Shown here: piece after piece, positions 1-9,144 of the stretch
How the letters are laid out: the number at the start of each line of letters is the position of its first letter
Position numbering within the stretch: position 1 is the first letter of the stretch
Assembly (NCBI GenBank): GCA_002705055.1
Contig: PAHY01000027.1
Location: 1-64,000, forward strand
DNA length: 64,000 bases
Reading direction: 5' to 3'
DNA from: Planctomycetota bacterium
GTDB taxonomy: Bacteria; Planctomycetota; UBA1135
The notes under the pieces: generated by a model
Seen by the model: the letters and a program-made list of their open reading frames with translations, nothing else
Database searches by the model: none
What the model was told of the DNA's origin: nothing
Made by a program: the position numbers and the translations under genes

Positions 1-111
1 AAGGCCACCAAGAAGAAGGCGACCAAGCGTAAGGCCACCAAGAAGAAGGCCACCAAGCGCAAGGCGACCAAGAAGAAGGCCACCAAGCGCAAGACGACCC
101 GCCGGCGCTAA
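1..111 (+). CDS. C-terminal tail of Lys/Ala/Thr-rich histone H1-like protein (5' end outside window)
   Basis: The frame is open from base 1 to a TAA at 109-111 and encodes 36 residues built from the decapeptide KATKKKATKR repeated three times, followed by KTTRRR. At DNA level this is a 30-bp unit in tandem at 1-30, 31-60 and 61-90 with only third-position changes. Such highly basic Lys/Ala/Thr tails are typical of bacterial H1-like nucleoid proteins (Hc1/Hc2, AlgP/BphP type) that compact DNA. The gene for HU follows on the same strand, so this looks like a nucleoid-protein locus. The globular N-terminal part, if any, lies outside the window, so family assignment rests on composition only. Confidence 0.75.
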   Translation, partial: KATKKKATKRKATKKKATKRKATKKKATKRKTTRRR

Positions 112-153
112 GTCTCCGGAGGGTGCCTAGCACCTGCCGGCCAAGCCGGCTCC

Positions 154-187
154 CCAGGCTCCGGGACGTTGACGTTCCGGAGCCTGG
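154..187 (+). terminator. Intrinsic-terminator-like hairpin after the histone-like gene
   Basis: Perfect 11-bp inverted repeat: CCAGGCTCCGG at 154-164 and CCGGAGCCTGG at 177-187, with a 12-nt loop that is itself GACGTT twice. It lies between the TAA at 111 and the HU start at 239. No long T-run follows, so it may act as a weak terminator or an mRNA-end stabiliser. A smaller GCCGG/CCGGC hairpin sits just upstream (about 136-150). Confidence 0.6.
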
Positions 188-238
188 CTCGTTCTCCCCC
201 GAATCCATACGAGCTCTCAACCCCCTTCACTCGATCTC

Positions 239-511
239 ATGAACAAGCGCGAACTCATCGACTTCGTCTGTGCCAACCTCGAAACGACGAAGACTGGCGC
301 GGAAGAAACCGTCAACACGGTCCTCCGTGGCATTCAGCACGGCATCGCCGAAGACGGTTCGGTTTCGATTGCCGGCTTCGGCACTTGGAACCTGCGCGAG
401 CGTGCGGCGCGTTCCGGTCGCAACCCGCAGACCGGGGCGACGATTCAGATCGCGGCCAGCAAGACCGTCGGCTTCAAGCCGGCGCGTGCCTGGAAAGACG
501 ATCTGAACTAG
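239..511 (+). CDS. HU/IHF-family DNA-binding protein
   Basis: A 90-residue protein of standard HU length. It starts MNKRELIDFV, has the helical dimerisation half (residues 1-40) and the beta-arm half with the family signature GRNPQTG at 60-66 and a C-terminal lysine/arginine-containing strand. HU homodimers bend and compact DNA with little sequence specificity; IHF is less likely because no partner subunit is seen. The ATG at 239 gives the canonical N-terminus, although no Shine-Dalgarno sequence precedes it. Residue 11 is Cys, which is unusual but outside the DNA-contact arm. It follows a histone-like gene on the same strand, which supports a shared role in chromosome packaging. Confidence 0.95.
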   Translation: MNKRELIDFVCANLETTKTGAEETVNTVLRGIQHGIAEDGSVSIAGFGTWNLRERAARSGRNPQTGATIQIAASKTVGFKPARAWKDDLN

Positions 512-531
512 GGCTGACGACGCCCTTTCGA

Positions 532-2271
532 TCAGGCGACGGCACCTTCGAGTCGAGCGATCTCGGCTGCGATGGTGTCGTCGTCGATTTTTGTGAACAG
601 CACTTCAGCTTCGCCGAGCGTCGTCCCTGCGGCAAGCCTCGCCGGGCGCCGCGCGGCGGACTCATCGCCCCAGCGAGCTTCGCCCATCGCTTCGCCCATC
701 ATCGTCGCGAGTCGCTCGGCCGCGGTCGGACAGAAGGGGCTCAGTCGCCGTGAGATCAACTCGAGGTAAGCGAGACAGCGTTCCAGGACGGCCCGGCAGC
801 GCGCCTGATCCTCGACGTCTTCCGATTTGATCAGCTTCCAGGGTGCGTGCGCATCGAAGAACTGATTGAGCGCATCACAGCCATCCATGAGCGCGGCGAC
901 CGCCTTGCGGAACTCGAAGGCGGCGATGTGAGCGCCGATGGCTCCCAGGCGGGCGTCGGCGGTCTGCAGAGCGTCATCGGCGTCGAGCGAGCCGTCGGAT
1001 TCCGGCACCACGCCGTCGAAGCGCTTGGCGTTGAACTTCAGGACCCGACTGGCGAAGTTGCCCAGCTTGTCAGCCAGCAGTGCGTTATTGGCCGTCTGGA
1101 AGCCTTCCCAGGTGAACTCGCTGTCCGAGGTCTCGGGGAGTGAGCTGAGCAGATAGAAGCGCGCGGCGTCGGCCGAGTACTGCCCGAAGAAGTGCTCGTT
1201 GTCGAGGTACCAGCCGGCGCTCGTGTTGAACTTGCGGCCCTGCAGGTTGTAGAACTCGTTCGCGGGCACGTTGTGCGGCAGCTGGAAGCGCTTGCCGTCC
1301 CATTCCTGGCCGAGTCCCAGCAGCATGCTGGGGAAGACCACCACGTGGAAGGCGATGTTGTCCTTGCCGATGAAGTGGGTCAGGCGCGTGTCCTCGTTCT
1401 GCCACCAGTCGGCCCAGGCCTCGGGCGTGCCCTGCTGCTCCGCCCACTCCATCGTGGCCGAGACGTAGCCGATCGGCGCGTCGAACCAGACGTAGAGCAC
1501 CTTGCCCTCCGCGCCTTCGAGTTCTTCGGGCACCGGGATGCCCCAGGGCAAATCGCGGGTGATCGGGCGCGCGTGCAGATCGCGCAGCATGGCCTGGACA
1601 TAGCCGTCGACGTTCGGCTTCCACGGGCCGTGCGGCCGGGTGTCGTCCTCGCCGGTGTACCAGGCCTGGAGGCCTTCCTCCTGCAGCTTCGGCAGGTCGA
1701 TGTACCAGTGCTTGGTCGCGCGCAGCTCGGGGGTCGAGCCGTCCAGGGTGCAGATCGGGTCCTTCAGCTCGCGCGCCTCGATCCAGTTGCCGCACTGCGG
1801 GCACTCGTCGCCGCGTGCCTGCTCAAAGGAGCAGTTCGGGCAGGTGCCCTGCAGGTAGCGGTCCGGCAGGAAGCGCTCGAGGGTGGGGGAGAACCACTGA
1901 TCTTCGGTGCGGTCGAAGATGTGGCCGCGTTCCAGCAGGATGCGGAAGAAGCGGCGGCTGGCCTCGGCGTGGTGCTGGCACCGGGCCGTCCCCGACCAGT
2001 GGTCGAAGGAGATCTGGAAGCGATCGAACAAGCCCTTGATCTCGTCGTGCCAGCGGTCGACGTACTCGCGGTAGCCCAGGCCTTCCTGCTCGGCCTTCAG
2101 CGTGATCGCCACGCCGTGTTCATCGGTGCCGCACACGTACAGCACTTCCTCCCCGCACAGCCGCAAGTAGCGGGCGTAGACGTCGGCGGGCAGATAGGCC
2201 CCCGCGACGTGGCCGAAGTGAATCGGGCCGTTCGCGTAGGGCAGGGCCGAAGTGATGAGGTGCCGGGGCAT
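532..2271 (-). CDS. metG: Methionyl-tRNA synthetase
   Basis: Class I aminoacyl-tRNA synthetase of 579 residues that charges tRNA-Met in the cytoplasm. The HIGH motif is HFGH at residues 18-21. A four-cysteine zinc knuckle lies at C144, C147, C157 and C160. The KMSKS loop is replaced by KFNTS (347-351), keeping the first Lys and the last Ser but with Phe-Asn-Thr in the middle. The anticodon-binding helical domain follows, and the protein ends without the C-terminal Trbp111-like dimerisation domain. The frame stays open upstream to 2955, but the ATG at 2271 gives the canonical start MPRHLITSALPYANG; the upstream extension is antisense to the acyl-CoA dehydrogenase gene. The two genes are divergent with 42 bp between starts. 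Confidence 0.95.
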   Translation of the reverse strand: MPRHLITSALPYANGPIHFGHVAGAYLPADVYARYLRLCGEEVLYVCGTDEHGVAITLKAEQEGLGYREYVDRWHDEIKGLFDRFQISFDHWSGTARCQHHAEASRRFFRILLERGHIFDRTEDQWFSPTLERFLPDRYLQGTCPNCSFEQARGDECPQCGNWIEARELKDPICTLDGSTPELRATKHWYIDLPKLQEEGLQAWYTGEDDTRPHGPWKPNVDGYVQAMLRDLHARPITRDLPWGIPVPEELEGAEGKVLYVWFDAPIGYVSATMEWAEQQGTPEAWADWWQNEDTRLTHFIGKDNIAFHVVVFPSMLLGLGQEWDGKRFQLPHNVPANEFYNLQGRKFNTSAGWYLDNEHFFGQYSADAARFYLLSSLPETSDSEFTWEGFQTANNALLADKLGNFASRVLKFNAKRFDGVVPESDGSLDADDALQTADARLGAIGAHIAAFEFRKAVAALMDGCDALNQFFDAHAPWKLIKSEDVEDQARCRAVLERCLAYLELISRRLSPFCPTAAERLATMMGEAMGEARWGDESAARRPARLAAGTTLGEAEVLFTKIDDDTIAAEIARLEGAVA

Positions 2272-2279
2272 CCGGCGGA

Positions 2280-2285
2280 TAGAAT
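2280..2285 (+). promoter_or_regulatory. Candidate -10 box (TAGAAT) for the acyl-CoA dehydrogenase gene
   Basis: TAGAAT in the 42-bp divergent metG/acyl-CoA dehydrogenase spacer, 28 nt before the ATG at 2314. The same TAG(A/G)AT-type hexamer recurs before many starts in this window. No clear -35 box is visible. Confidence 0.4.
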
Positions 2286-2313
2286 ACGCGTTCGTTCCGT
2301 ACCCGGAATCCCC

Positions 2314-3510
2314 ATGGCCATCGCTTCCGCCTCCGTCCTTCCCCTCAAGGAACTCGATTTCTACAAGGTCGACGATCTGCTCGACCCCGAAGAGCGCATG
2401 GTGCGCGATTCGGTGCGCAGCTTCATCGAGGAGCGCGTCATGCCGGTGGTCCCGCACCACTGGGAGGCGGGCACCTTCCCGAGCGAGCTGATTTCGGAGT
2501 TCGGCGAGCTGGGCCTGCTGGGCCCCGCGGTTGCCGAGGAGTACGGCGGATCCGGGCTCAATTCGGTCTCCTATGGCCTGATCTGCCAGGAAATCGAGCG
2601 CGCCGATTCGGGCATCCGCAGCTTCGCCAGCGTGCAGGGCTCGCTGGTCATGTACCCGATCGAGACCTTCGGCTCGGAAGAACAGAAGCGCCACTGGCTG
2701 CCCAAGCTCGCCACCGGCGAGGCGATCGGCTGCTTCGGCCTGACCGAGCCCGACTTCGGCTCCAACCCGGGCGGCATGCGCACCCGCGCGCGCCGCGACG
2801 GCGACGACTGGATCCTGCACGGCCAGAAGATGTGGATCACCAACGGCACCGTGGCCGATGTCTCGGTGGTCTGGGCCCGCGACGAAGACGGCAAGATCCA
2901 GGGCTTCCTGGTCGAAAACGACCGCGAAGGCTTCTCCGCCCCGGAACAGAAGCACAAGTGGTCGCTGCGCTGCTCGGTCACCAGCGAGCTCGTCATGGAT
3001 GAGGTCCGCGTGCCCGAAGCCAACCGCCTGCCCAAGGTCGAAGGCCTGAAGTCGGCGCTGTCCTGCCTGACTTCAGCGCGCTATGGCATCGCCTGGGGCG
3101 CAGTCGGCGCGGCGCAGGCCTGCTTCGACGAGGTCATCCGCTACTGCAACGATCGCCAGATCTACGACAAGCCGCTGGGTTCCTTCCAGATCACCCAGAC
3201 CAAGCTGGCCAACATGGCGACCGAGATCACCAAGGCACAGCTGCTGGTCTGGCGCCTGGGCCGCCTGAAGGACGCCGGCCAGATGCGCCCGCAGCACGTC
3301 TCGATGGCCAAGCGCAACAACGTGCGCATGGCGCTCGACGTCGCCCGCGAATGCCGCACCCTGCTGGGCGCCAACGGCATCACCCTCGAGTACCAAGCCG
3401 GCCGCCACGCCTGCAACCTCGAGACCGTGCTGACCTACGAAGGCACCGAAGAGATCCACGGCCTCATTCTGGGCCACGAGTTCACCGGCCACGCGGCCTA
3501 CGGGGCCTAG
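2314..3510 (+). CDS. Acyl-CoA dehydrogenase, glutaryl-CoA dehydrogenase-like
   Basis: A 398-residue FAD-dependent acyl-CoA dehydrogenase that oxidises an acyl-CoA at the alpha-beta bond. It has the N-terminal helical domain, the middle domain with GLTEPDFGSNPGGM and WITNG, and a C-terminal domain ending TYEGTEEIHGLILGHEFTG. The catalytic base is expected to be Glu376 in TYEGT. The overall pattern, including the DLL..EE..VRDSVR start and the YEGT.EIH..ILG end, is closest to glutaryl-CoA dehydrogenases (lysine/tryptophan catabolism), but substrate cannot be fixed from sequence alone. The ATG at 2314 was chosen because the longer frame upstream is antisense to metG. No other glutarate-pathway gene is adjacent. 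Confidence 0.88.
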   Translation: MAIASASVLPLKELDFYKVDDLLDPEERMVRDSVRSFIEERVMPVVPHHWEAGTFPSELISEFGELGLLGPAVAEEYGGSGLNSVSYGLICQEIERADSGIRSFASVQGSLVMYPIETFGSEEQKRHWLPKLATGEAIGCFGLTEPDFGSNPGGMRTRARRDGDDWILHGQKMWITNGTVADVSVVWARDEDGKIQGFLVENDREGFSAPEQKHKWSLRCSVTSELVMDEVRVPEANRLPKVEGLKSALSCLTSARYGIAWGAVGAAQACFDEVIRYCNDRQIYDKPLGSFQITQTKLANMATEITKAQLLVWRLGRLKDAGQMRPQHVSMAKRNNVRMALDVARECRTLLGANGITLEYQAGRHACNLETVLTYEGTEEIHGLILGHEFTGHAAYGA

Positions 3511-3534
3511 GGCGCCGGCTACCTAAGGTTGAAA

Positions 3535-3559
3535 CGGCAGCGCGAGACTTGTGCTGCCG
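3535..3559 (+). terminator. Weak terminator-like hairpin
   Basis: CGGCAGC at 3535-3541 pairs with GCTGCCG at 3553-3559 across an 11-nt loop, 25 bp after the acyl-CoA dehydrogenase stop. It sits between convergent genes and is followed by a T-containing stretch (TTGAGCGTTTGT) rather than a clean T-run. Confidence 0.4.
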
Positions 3560-3591
3560 CTTGAGCGTTTGTCGTGCCCACTGCGAGATAT

Positions 3592-4707
3592 TCACGGACT
3601 CCAGGCATCGATCAACTTGAGTCGTGATTCACTCGTGTACTGCTCAGGGAATCGCACGCGCTTCTTGGTGATTTTGGATAGCGCCTCGTGCAGTGCTTGA
3701 GCGGTCATCATGAGGTCGGGGCTAACTTCGATCGGAGCCGGCTCAGGAAGTGCCGGAAAACCCATGGCGAGCAGCATCTGTGCTTCTTTCTTTGAGAGCT
3801 TTCGTCGCTCAAACAGCTGCTCTGTCGCTTCAGCGGCAGCGGAGCCAACTGCTCCAGAGAACTTGTCTTGATCGAGAGCCTGTTCGATGCATCGCCTTGA
3901 ACCCTTGTCTCCGTATTTCCCAATGCACCATGTCGCGCGACGAAGAAGCGGATTCGGGTTTGCAGACTTGCGCCAGGACATGAACCACTCTTCCAGTGCG
4001 GATCGAATCGCATTCTCCTTCTTGCAATCTTTCCGCATGAGGAAATCGAACGTGAGAATCAAAGTGGGGCCGTGATTGATCGCGAGTAAATCGGGAACTA
4101 ATTCTTCGAACTCGTCCTCGAATTTGCGGCTCATGCGTTCCAAGGCAAGGTAGCTCACTGCTCGGTCAGGATGTTCGGCAAACTCCAGGATTTGACCTTT
4201 TCGGTAGCGCTTCTCTTGTTTTTGCAGCGACTCGGCGAGGGCGTCCCACTCCTTGAACTTGTCGAGTGGCACGAGCTCACCAGTGCGCAGGACACATGAG
4301 AGGACATGGTCGCGAAGGCCCGTGAATTCGTTGAACTCGGCCTCGTTGCTCCGAAGCGAGAACGGGTCAATCACCTGGGTGTCGGGAGCTGAGGTGATGT
4401 CGAATCGATACTCGAATCTTCGATTCCGCAGCGCAGTCTCTGAATTACCCCAGCTCGATCCGTAGTGAAACCAGACTGCCTCCTCAGAAATCTTCGGCCA
4501 ATCCGGACCTCCAAAGACCTCCCCTCCGTTGTTTACAAAGTGAAGTCGGCCCGGCGAAAGCGTTGTGGCCACGATGGGCACCTCGAGCTCGATTGCCTTG
4601 GCTCGTGCCGTAAGAAAATCCGTCTCCCAATCAACTCCGGGCGGTGGAGACCAGTCGAGCTGTTGGGCGAGGAAAAGGACCGAAGCGGTGAAAAGAGGCA
4701 CACTCAC
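3592..4707 (-). CDS. Hypothetical secreted protein, low-GC orphan
   Basis: A 371-residue protein I do not recognise. The N-terminus (MSVPLFTASVLFLAQQ) is a short hydrophobic stretch compatible with a signal peptide. The next segment (about residues 25-60: DFLTARAKAIELEVPIVATTL) resembles the start of thioredoxin-like proteins in which a DUF255-type helix precedes a beta-strand, but no CxxC is visible. The middle is charged and helical (EEWFMSWRKSANPN), with two cysteines in RRATWCIGKYGDKGSRRC. Base composition is clearly lower in GC than all neighbours and codon use is relaxed, suggesting recent acquisition. It is convergent with the dehydrogenase gene and has no obvious operon partner. Confidence 0.7.
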   Translation of the reverse strand: MSVPLFTASVLFLAQQLDWSPPPGVDWETDFLTARAKAIELEVPIVATTLSPGRLHFVNNGGEVFGGPDWPKISEEAVWFHYGSSWGNSETALRNRRFEYRFDITSAPDTQVIDPFSLRSNEAEFNEFTGLRDHVLSCVLRTGELVPLDKFKEWDALAESLQKQEKRYRKGQILEFAEHPDRAVSYLALERMSRKFEDEFEELVPDLLAINHGPTLILTFDFLMRKDCKKENAIRSALEEWFMSWRKSANPNPLLRRATWCIGKYGDKGSRRCIEQALDQDKFSGAVGSAAAEATEQLFERRKLSKKEAQMLLAMGFPALPEPAPIEVSPDLMMTAQALHEALSKITKKRVRFPEQYTSESRLKLIDAWSP

Positions 4708-4755
4708 AAGAGCGCCTAGTCAGACCCCGACGGAACCTGACAGAAAATCAAACCG

Positions 4756-4950
4756 CTAGGCCTCGTCGCCAGTCTTCGCTTCGTCCGACTCGCGCGTCAT
4801 GCTGAGCGTCGCCGCCGAGGTCGAAGCCGCCACGGCAGCAGCAACAGCAGCGTTCTCGCCGCGCCCGAAGGCGTGCAACAAGAGCACGACGGTCACCGAG
4901 ACCACCGTCGCGACGACGCAGATCGCCCAGAGTTCGCGCAGGCTCAGCAT
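4756..4950 (-). CDS. Small single-pass membrane protein
   Basis: A 64-residue frame with one clear transmembrane helix (about residues 9-26, AICVVATVVSVTVVLLLHAF) followed by an Ala-rich, then acidic tail. A GGAGGC purine stretch precedes the ATG directly, and a TAGGCT hexamer lies 6 nt upstream. It follows the DUF1844 gene in the same direction, separated by a palindromic element. Small size and lack of homology recognition leave it uncertain; function unknown. Confidence 0.5.
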   Translation of the reverse strand: MLSLRELWAICVVATVVSVTVVLLLHAFGRGENAAVAAAVAASTSAATLSMTRESDEAKTGDEA

Positions 4951-5006
4951 GCCTCCAGCCTACTCCAAGAGCCCCCCACCGAAGGCAGCGAAAGGGGAGA
5001 AGTGCA

Positions 5007-5100
5007 GCGCGGGGCGAGGCGCGCGCCGCCGCGGAGCTGCGTAGCAGGCCTGGGCGCCAGCCCAGGCCGGCGCAGCGCCGGGGCGCGCCTCGCACCGCGC
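5007..5100 (+). repeat. Intergenic nested-palindrome element, copy A (divergent member)
   Basis: Outer arms 5007-5024 and 5083-5100 are complementary at 17 of 18 positions. Inside them, GTAG at 5041 is followed by a perfect 9-bp hairpin, GGCCTGGGC (5047-5055) and GCCCAGGCC (5060-5068). The end of the element runs into GTCCCACAAT, a tail also seen after copies B2 and D. The layout matches those copies, but the conserved GCGCCCG and AAAAGC blocks are not clear here, so it is a looser family member. It lies between the DUF1844 gene and the small membrane-protein gene. Confidence 0.6.
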
Positions 5101-5122
5101 GTCCCACAATACCCCTTACGCC

Positions 5123-5401
5123 TTACGCCTTCGCCTTCGTCGCTTCGAGATACTGAAACTGCAAGTCCGAGATGAACTTGTCCAGCGTCAGCTTCTCGGC
5201 GTCGTCGAGCTGGCCCATGGTCTTCTCGCGGAGCATGAGCAGGTCGTCGATCACGGCCTGCGCCGCGCCGGGGTTGGGGTCGGCCTTGGGCAGGCCGGGC
5301 ACTTCGATCAGGCCCAGGGCGTAGAAGCCCTGCATCGCGATCTTCTGCAGGAAGAGGCGGAAGTCGCCGCCCGGGATCTGGGTCTGGTCGGATTCGGTCA
5401 T
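5123..5401 (-). CDS. DUF1844 family protein
   Basis: A 92-residue protein with the DUF1844 pattern: an N-terminal FRLFLQKIAMQGFYALG helix, a PGLPKADPNPGAAQAVIDDLLMLREKT segment, and a C-terminal LTLDKFISDLQFQYLEA helix. The family is of unknown function and is common in Deltaproteobacteria, Acidobacteria and Planctomycetes. It lies downstream of pyrG on the same strand with 69 bp between. A TAGAAT hexamer at 5440-5445 on the minus strand suggests its own promoter. Confidence 0.8.
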   Translation of the reverse strand: MTESDQTQIPGGDFRLFLQKIAMQGFYALGLIEVPGLPKADPNPGAAQAVIDDLLMLREKTMGQLDDAEKLTLDKFISDLQFQYLEATKAKA

Positions 5402-5411
5402 CGGTCCTAGC

Positions 5412-5429
5412 GCGGGTCATCCGACCCGC
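5412..5429 (-). promoter_or_regulatory. Leader hairpin upstream of the DUF1844 gene
   Basis: Perfect 7-bp hairpin (GCGGGTC / GACCCGC, loop of 4 nt) between the candidate -10 box at 5440-5445 and the DUF1844 start. It could be a 5' UTR structure or a second stem of the pyrG terminator region. Confidence 0.35.
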
Positions 5430-5439
5430 CGAGCCCGGG

Positions 5440-5445
5440 ATTCTA
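5440..5445 (-). promoter_or_regulatory. Candidate -10 box (TAGAAT, minus strand) for the DUF1844 gene
   Basis: TAGAAT on the minus strand, 38 nt before the ATG at 5401, in the short pyrG/DUF1844 spacer. Confidence 0.4.
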
Positions 5446-5448
5446 GCA

Positions 5449-5465
5449 GCCCGCGCGGGGCGGGC
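5449..5465 (-). terminator. Hairpin just after pyrG
   Basis: GCCCGC (5449-5454) pairs with GCGGGC (5460-5465), a few bases after the pyrG stop codon at 5471. No T-run follows, so termination strength is uncertain. Confidence 0.35.
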
Positions 5466-5470
5466 CTGCG

Positions 5471-7144
<1,674 letters not shown>

Positions 7145-7900
7145 TTACGGGTCGGAGACGGAGGAGGGGGGGACGACGCGCCGCAGGAATGCATCGTAAT
7201 CTTCCCGAGTGTCAATCCCAGGGAAGGAGTGCGCACAATCCAGAACGCGCACCGGCACGCCGCGCTCGAGGAAGCGCAGCTGCTCGAGCGACTCGCACTG
7301 CTCGAGCGGCGTGGGGCGCGCGGCGGCGAAGCTGGCGAGCGCGGCGCGGGTGTAGCCGTAGACGCCGACGTGCAGCAGCGGTTCGGCGCCGGGCACCGCG
7401 CTGCGGCGGGCGTAGGGGATGGGCGCGCGCGAGAAGTAGAGCGCGTCACCCAGCCCGTCGCGCACCAGCTTGACCGCCGCCGGATCGTCGAGCGCGCCCT
7501 CGGGCAGCGGCGCGGCCAGCGTGACGACCTCGGCGCCGTTGCGCAGCGCATCGAGCACGCGGCGCACCGCCTGCGTATCGATCTCGGGCTCGTCGCCCTG
7601 GACGTTGACCAGAAAGCGCAGCTCTTCGTGCGCCTGCGCCGCCGCCCAGACGCGATCACTGCCCGAGGCCAGGTCCGGGTCGGTCAGCACCACCTCGGCG
7701 CCGCTCGCGCGCGCGACCTCGGCCAGTTCCTCGCAATCGACCGCAGCGATCACGCGGCAGTCGCCGCGCAGCTCCAGACAACGCTCGAGCGTATGCGCGA
7801 GCAGCGGCTTGCCGGATTCGGCAAGCAGGAGTTTCTCGGGGAGCCGCGACGAGGCCCGGCGAGCGGGCAGGATGATCGCGGCGTCACCCGAGGCTGTCAC
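7145..7900 (-). CDS. kdsB: 3-deoxy-manno-octulosonate cytidylyltransferase (CMP-Kdo synthetase)
   Basis: A 251-residue nucleotidyltransferase that activates Kdo with CTP for LPS inner-core assembly. Motifs visible are PARRASSRLPEKLL (nucleotide-binding start), SGSDRVW, NVQGDEP (metal-binding Asp), SRAPIPY, HVGVYGYTR, and the C-terminal PGIDTREDY. The start is GTG at 7898-7900, placed directly after the TAG of the upstream lipoprotein gene, so the two are translationally adjacent. Presence of kdsB argues for an LPS-bearing outer membrane. Confidence 0.95.
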   Translation of the reverse strand: MTASGDAAIILPARRASSRLPEKLLLAESGKPLLAHTLERCLELRGDCRVIAAVDCEELAEVARASGAEVVLTDPDLASGSDRVWAAAQAHEELRFLVNVQGDEPEIDTQAVRRVLDALRNGAEVVTLAAPLPEGALDDPAAVKLVRDGLGDALYFSRAPIPYARRSAVPGAEPLLHVGVYGYTRAALASFAAARPTPLEQCESLEQLRFLERGVPVRVLDCAHSFPGIDTREDYDAFLRRVVPPSSVSDP

Positions 7901-8428
7901 CTAGAAGCCCCGGGAGCGACTGGTGCCGAGGCGGCGCTGCTGGTCCTCGAAGAGGGCCCGGCCGTCGGGGTTGTCGATCAGCTGCATGCTGAAGTGGGCG
8001 TTGTAGAGCGCCCGGAAGGCATTGTTGCAGTTGATCGAACGCTCGATCTCGCCGGCCGCGTCTTCGGCGCGCATCGACAGGCTGTACTTCTCGTCGCCGA
8101 CTTCGACCAGCAGCGTGGTGCGGGCGCCGGGGGTGCGGCGCAGGCCGGGCTGCGCGACTTCGAAGAAGCCGTAATCCTGCAGCGTCATCATCAGCGCGCC
8201 CATATCGAGGTTGGGGACCACCTTCATGTCGGCGCTGGAGCGCGCCTCGGAGTAGTACTCGACCATGTCCGTGTGGGCCTCATTGGCCAGAAACAGGTCG
8301 ACGCCGGTGCGGTAGTCCTTGAGCGTGACCAGGGCCGGACGCTCTTCGGGGGTGATATTCGGCCCGGAACTGCAGGCCGGGAGGCCGAACAGAGCCGGAA
8401 TCAGCAGGATCGAGAGGAGGAAGCGCAT
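7901..8428 (-). CDS. Small lipoprotein of unknown function
   Basis: A 175-residue protein with a lipoprotein signal peptide: MRFLLSILLIPALFGLPAC with the lipidated Cys at 19. The mature part contains two short charged helices and strands (GARTTLLVEVGDEKYSLSMR) and ends in a basic tail. No known domain is recognised. The frame extends upstream to 8935, but the ATG at 8428 gives the only signal peptide and the extension is antisense to the methyltransferase gene. First gene of the lipoprotein-kdsB-pyrG operon. Confidence 0.8.
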   Translation of the reverse strand: MRFLLSILLIPALFGLPACSSGPNITPEERPALVTLKDYRTGVDLFLANEAHTDMVEYYSEARSSADMKVVPNLDMGALMMTLQDYGFFEVAQPGLRRTPGARTTLLVEVGDEKYSLSMRAEDAAGEIERSINCNNAFRALYNAHFSMQLIDNPDGRALFEDQQRRLGTSRSRGF

Positions 8429-8494
8429 GCGAGGGCTTGTATGCAGCGGCGGCAACCCGACAATCTTCCCAGACGGGCCTCCGATCCGCAACCG

Positions 8495-9142
8495 ATGGCT
8501 TCTACCTCGAAAGACTACGCCGATCACCCGCGTTCTCGGCAAAAGCTGACCTGGCGCAAGCTCGCGGTCTACGCCTCCGCGCTGGTGCTGCTCGCCTTCG
8601 CCGACCCCCGACCGATCACCTTTGCGATCGGCGCGGTGCTCTGTGCGCTGGCCTGGCTGCTGCGGGTCTGGGCCTTTGGCCACCTCGAGAAGAACCGGCT
8701 GATGGTCACGACCGGGCCGTACGCGCACACCCGCAACCCGGCCTATCTCGGCAGCTTCATCGCGCTGATCGGGGTCGGGCTGGCGGCGGGCAACGCCGAA
8801 ACGGCGCGGGGGCAGGGCGTTTGGGCCTTTGCGGCCTTCCTGGTCCTGGCTTTCTTCCTGGTCTATCTGCCGCGCAAGTTCCGCAAGGAGTATCCGCGGC
8901 TCAAAGAGCTGTTCGGCGAGCAGCTGGATCGCCACGCCGAGAACGTGCCCAACTTCTGGCCGCGGATCACGCCCTGGCGCTCCGGCGACGACCGCCGTTT
9001 CTCCTGGCAGCGGGTCTCTGCCAACACCGAATGGGGCTGGAGCATCGTGCTCGCCCTGGTGCTGGTGGCGATCTGGACCGCACCGATGTGGTCGCCTTTC
9101 GCGATCGAGCCGGGCACGGTCGATCCGCCGACGACCCCGTAG
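8495..9142 (+). CDS. Isoprenylcysteine carboxyl methyltransferase / PEMT-family membrane methyltransferase
   Basis: A 215-residue integral membrane protein with about four hydrophobic segments (roughly 24-62, 88-108, 118-136, 183-200). It carries the family core GPYAHTRNPAYLGSF, where the His and Asn-Pro-x-Tyr bind S-adenosylmethionine, and the later FRKEYPRLKELFGEQ stretch. Such enzymes methylate isoprenylcysteine, phospholipids or unknown small substrates; the substrate here is not known. The ATG at 8495 was chosen because the upstream frame is antisense to the lipoprotein, kdsB and pyrG. Two bases separate it from the kinase-like gene, so they are co-transcribed. Confidence 0.85.
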   Translation: MASTSKDYADHPRSRQKLTWRKLAVYASALVLLAFADPRPITFAIGAVLCALAWLLRVWAFGHLEKNRLMVTTGPYAHTRNPAYLGSFIALIGVGLAAGNAETARGQGVWAFAAFLVLAFFLVYLPRKFRKEYPRLKELFGEQLDRHAENVPNFWPRITPWRSGDDRRFSWQRVSANTEWGWSIVLALVLVAIWTAPMWSPFAIEPGTVDPPTTP

Positions 9143-9144
9143 GC

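Noticed and set aside
1-90. 30-bp tandem repeats as a CRISPR array
   Set aside because: Units are contiguous with no spacers and encode an in-frame decapeptide.
2272-2955. N-terminal extension of metG
   Set aside because: It would be antisense to the acyl-CoA dehydrogenase gene and precedes a canonical MetRS start with the class I HIGH motif at the expected distance.
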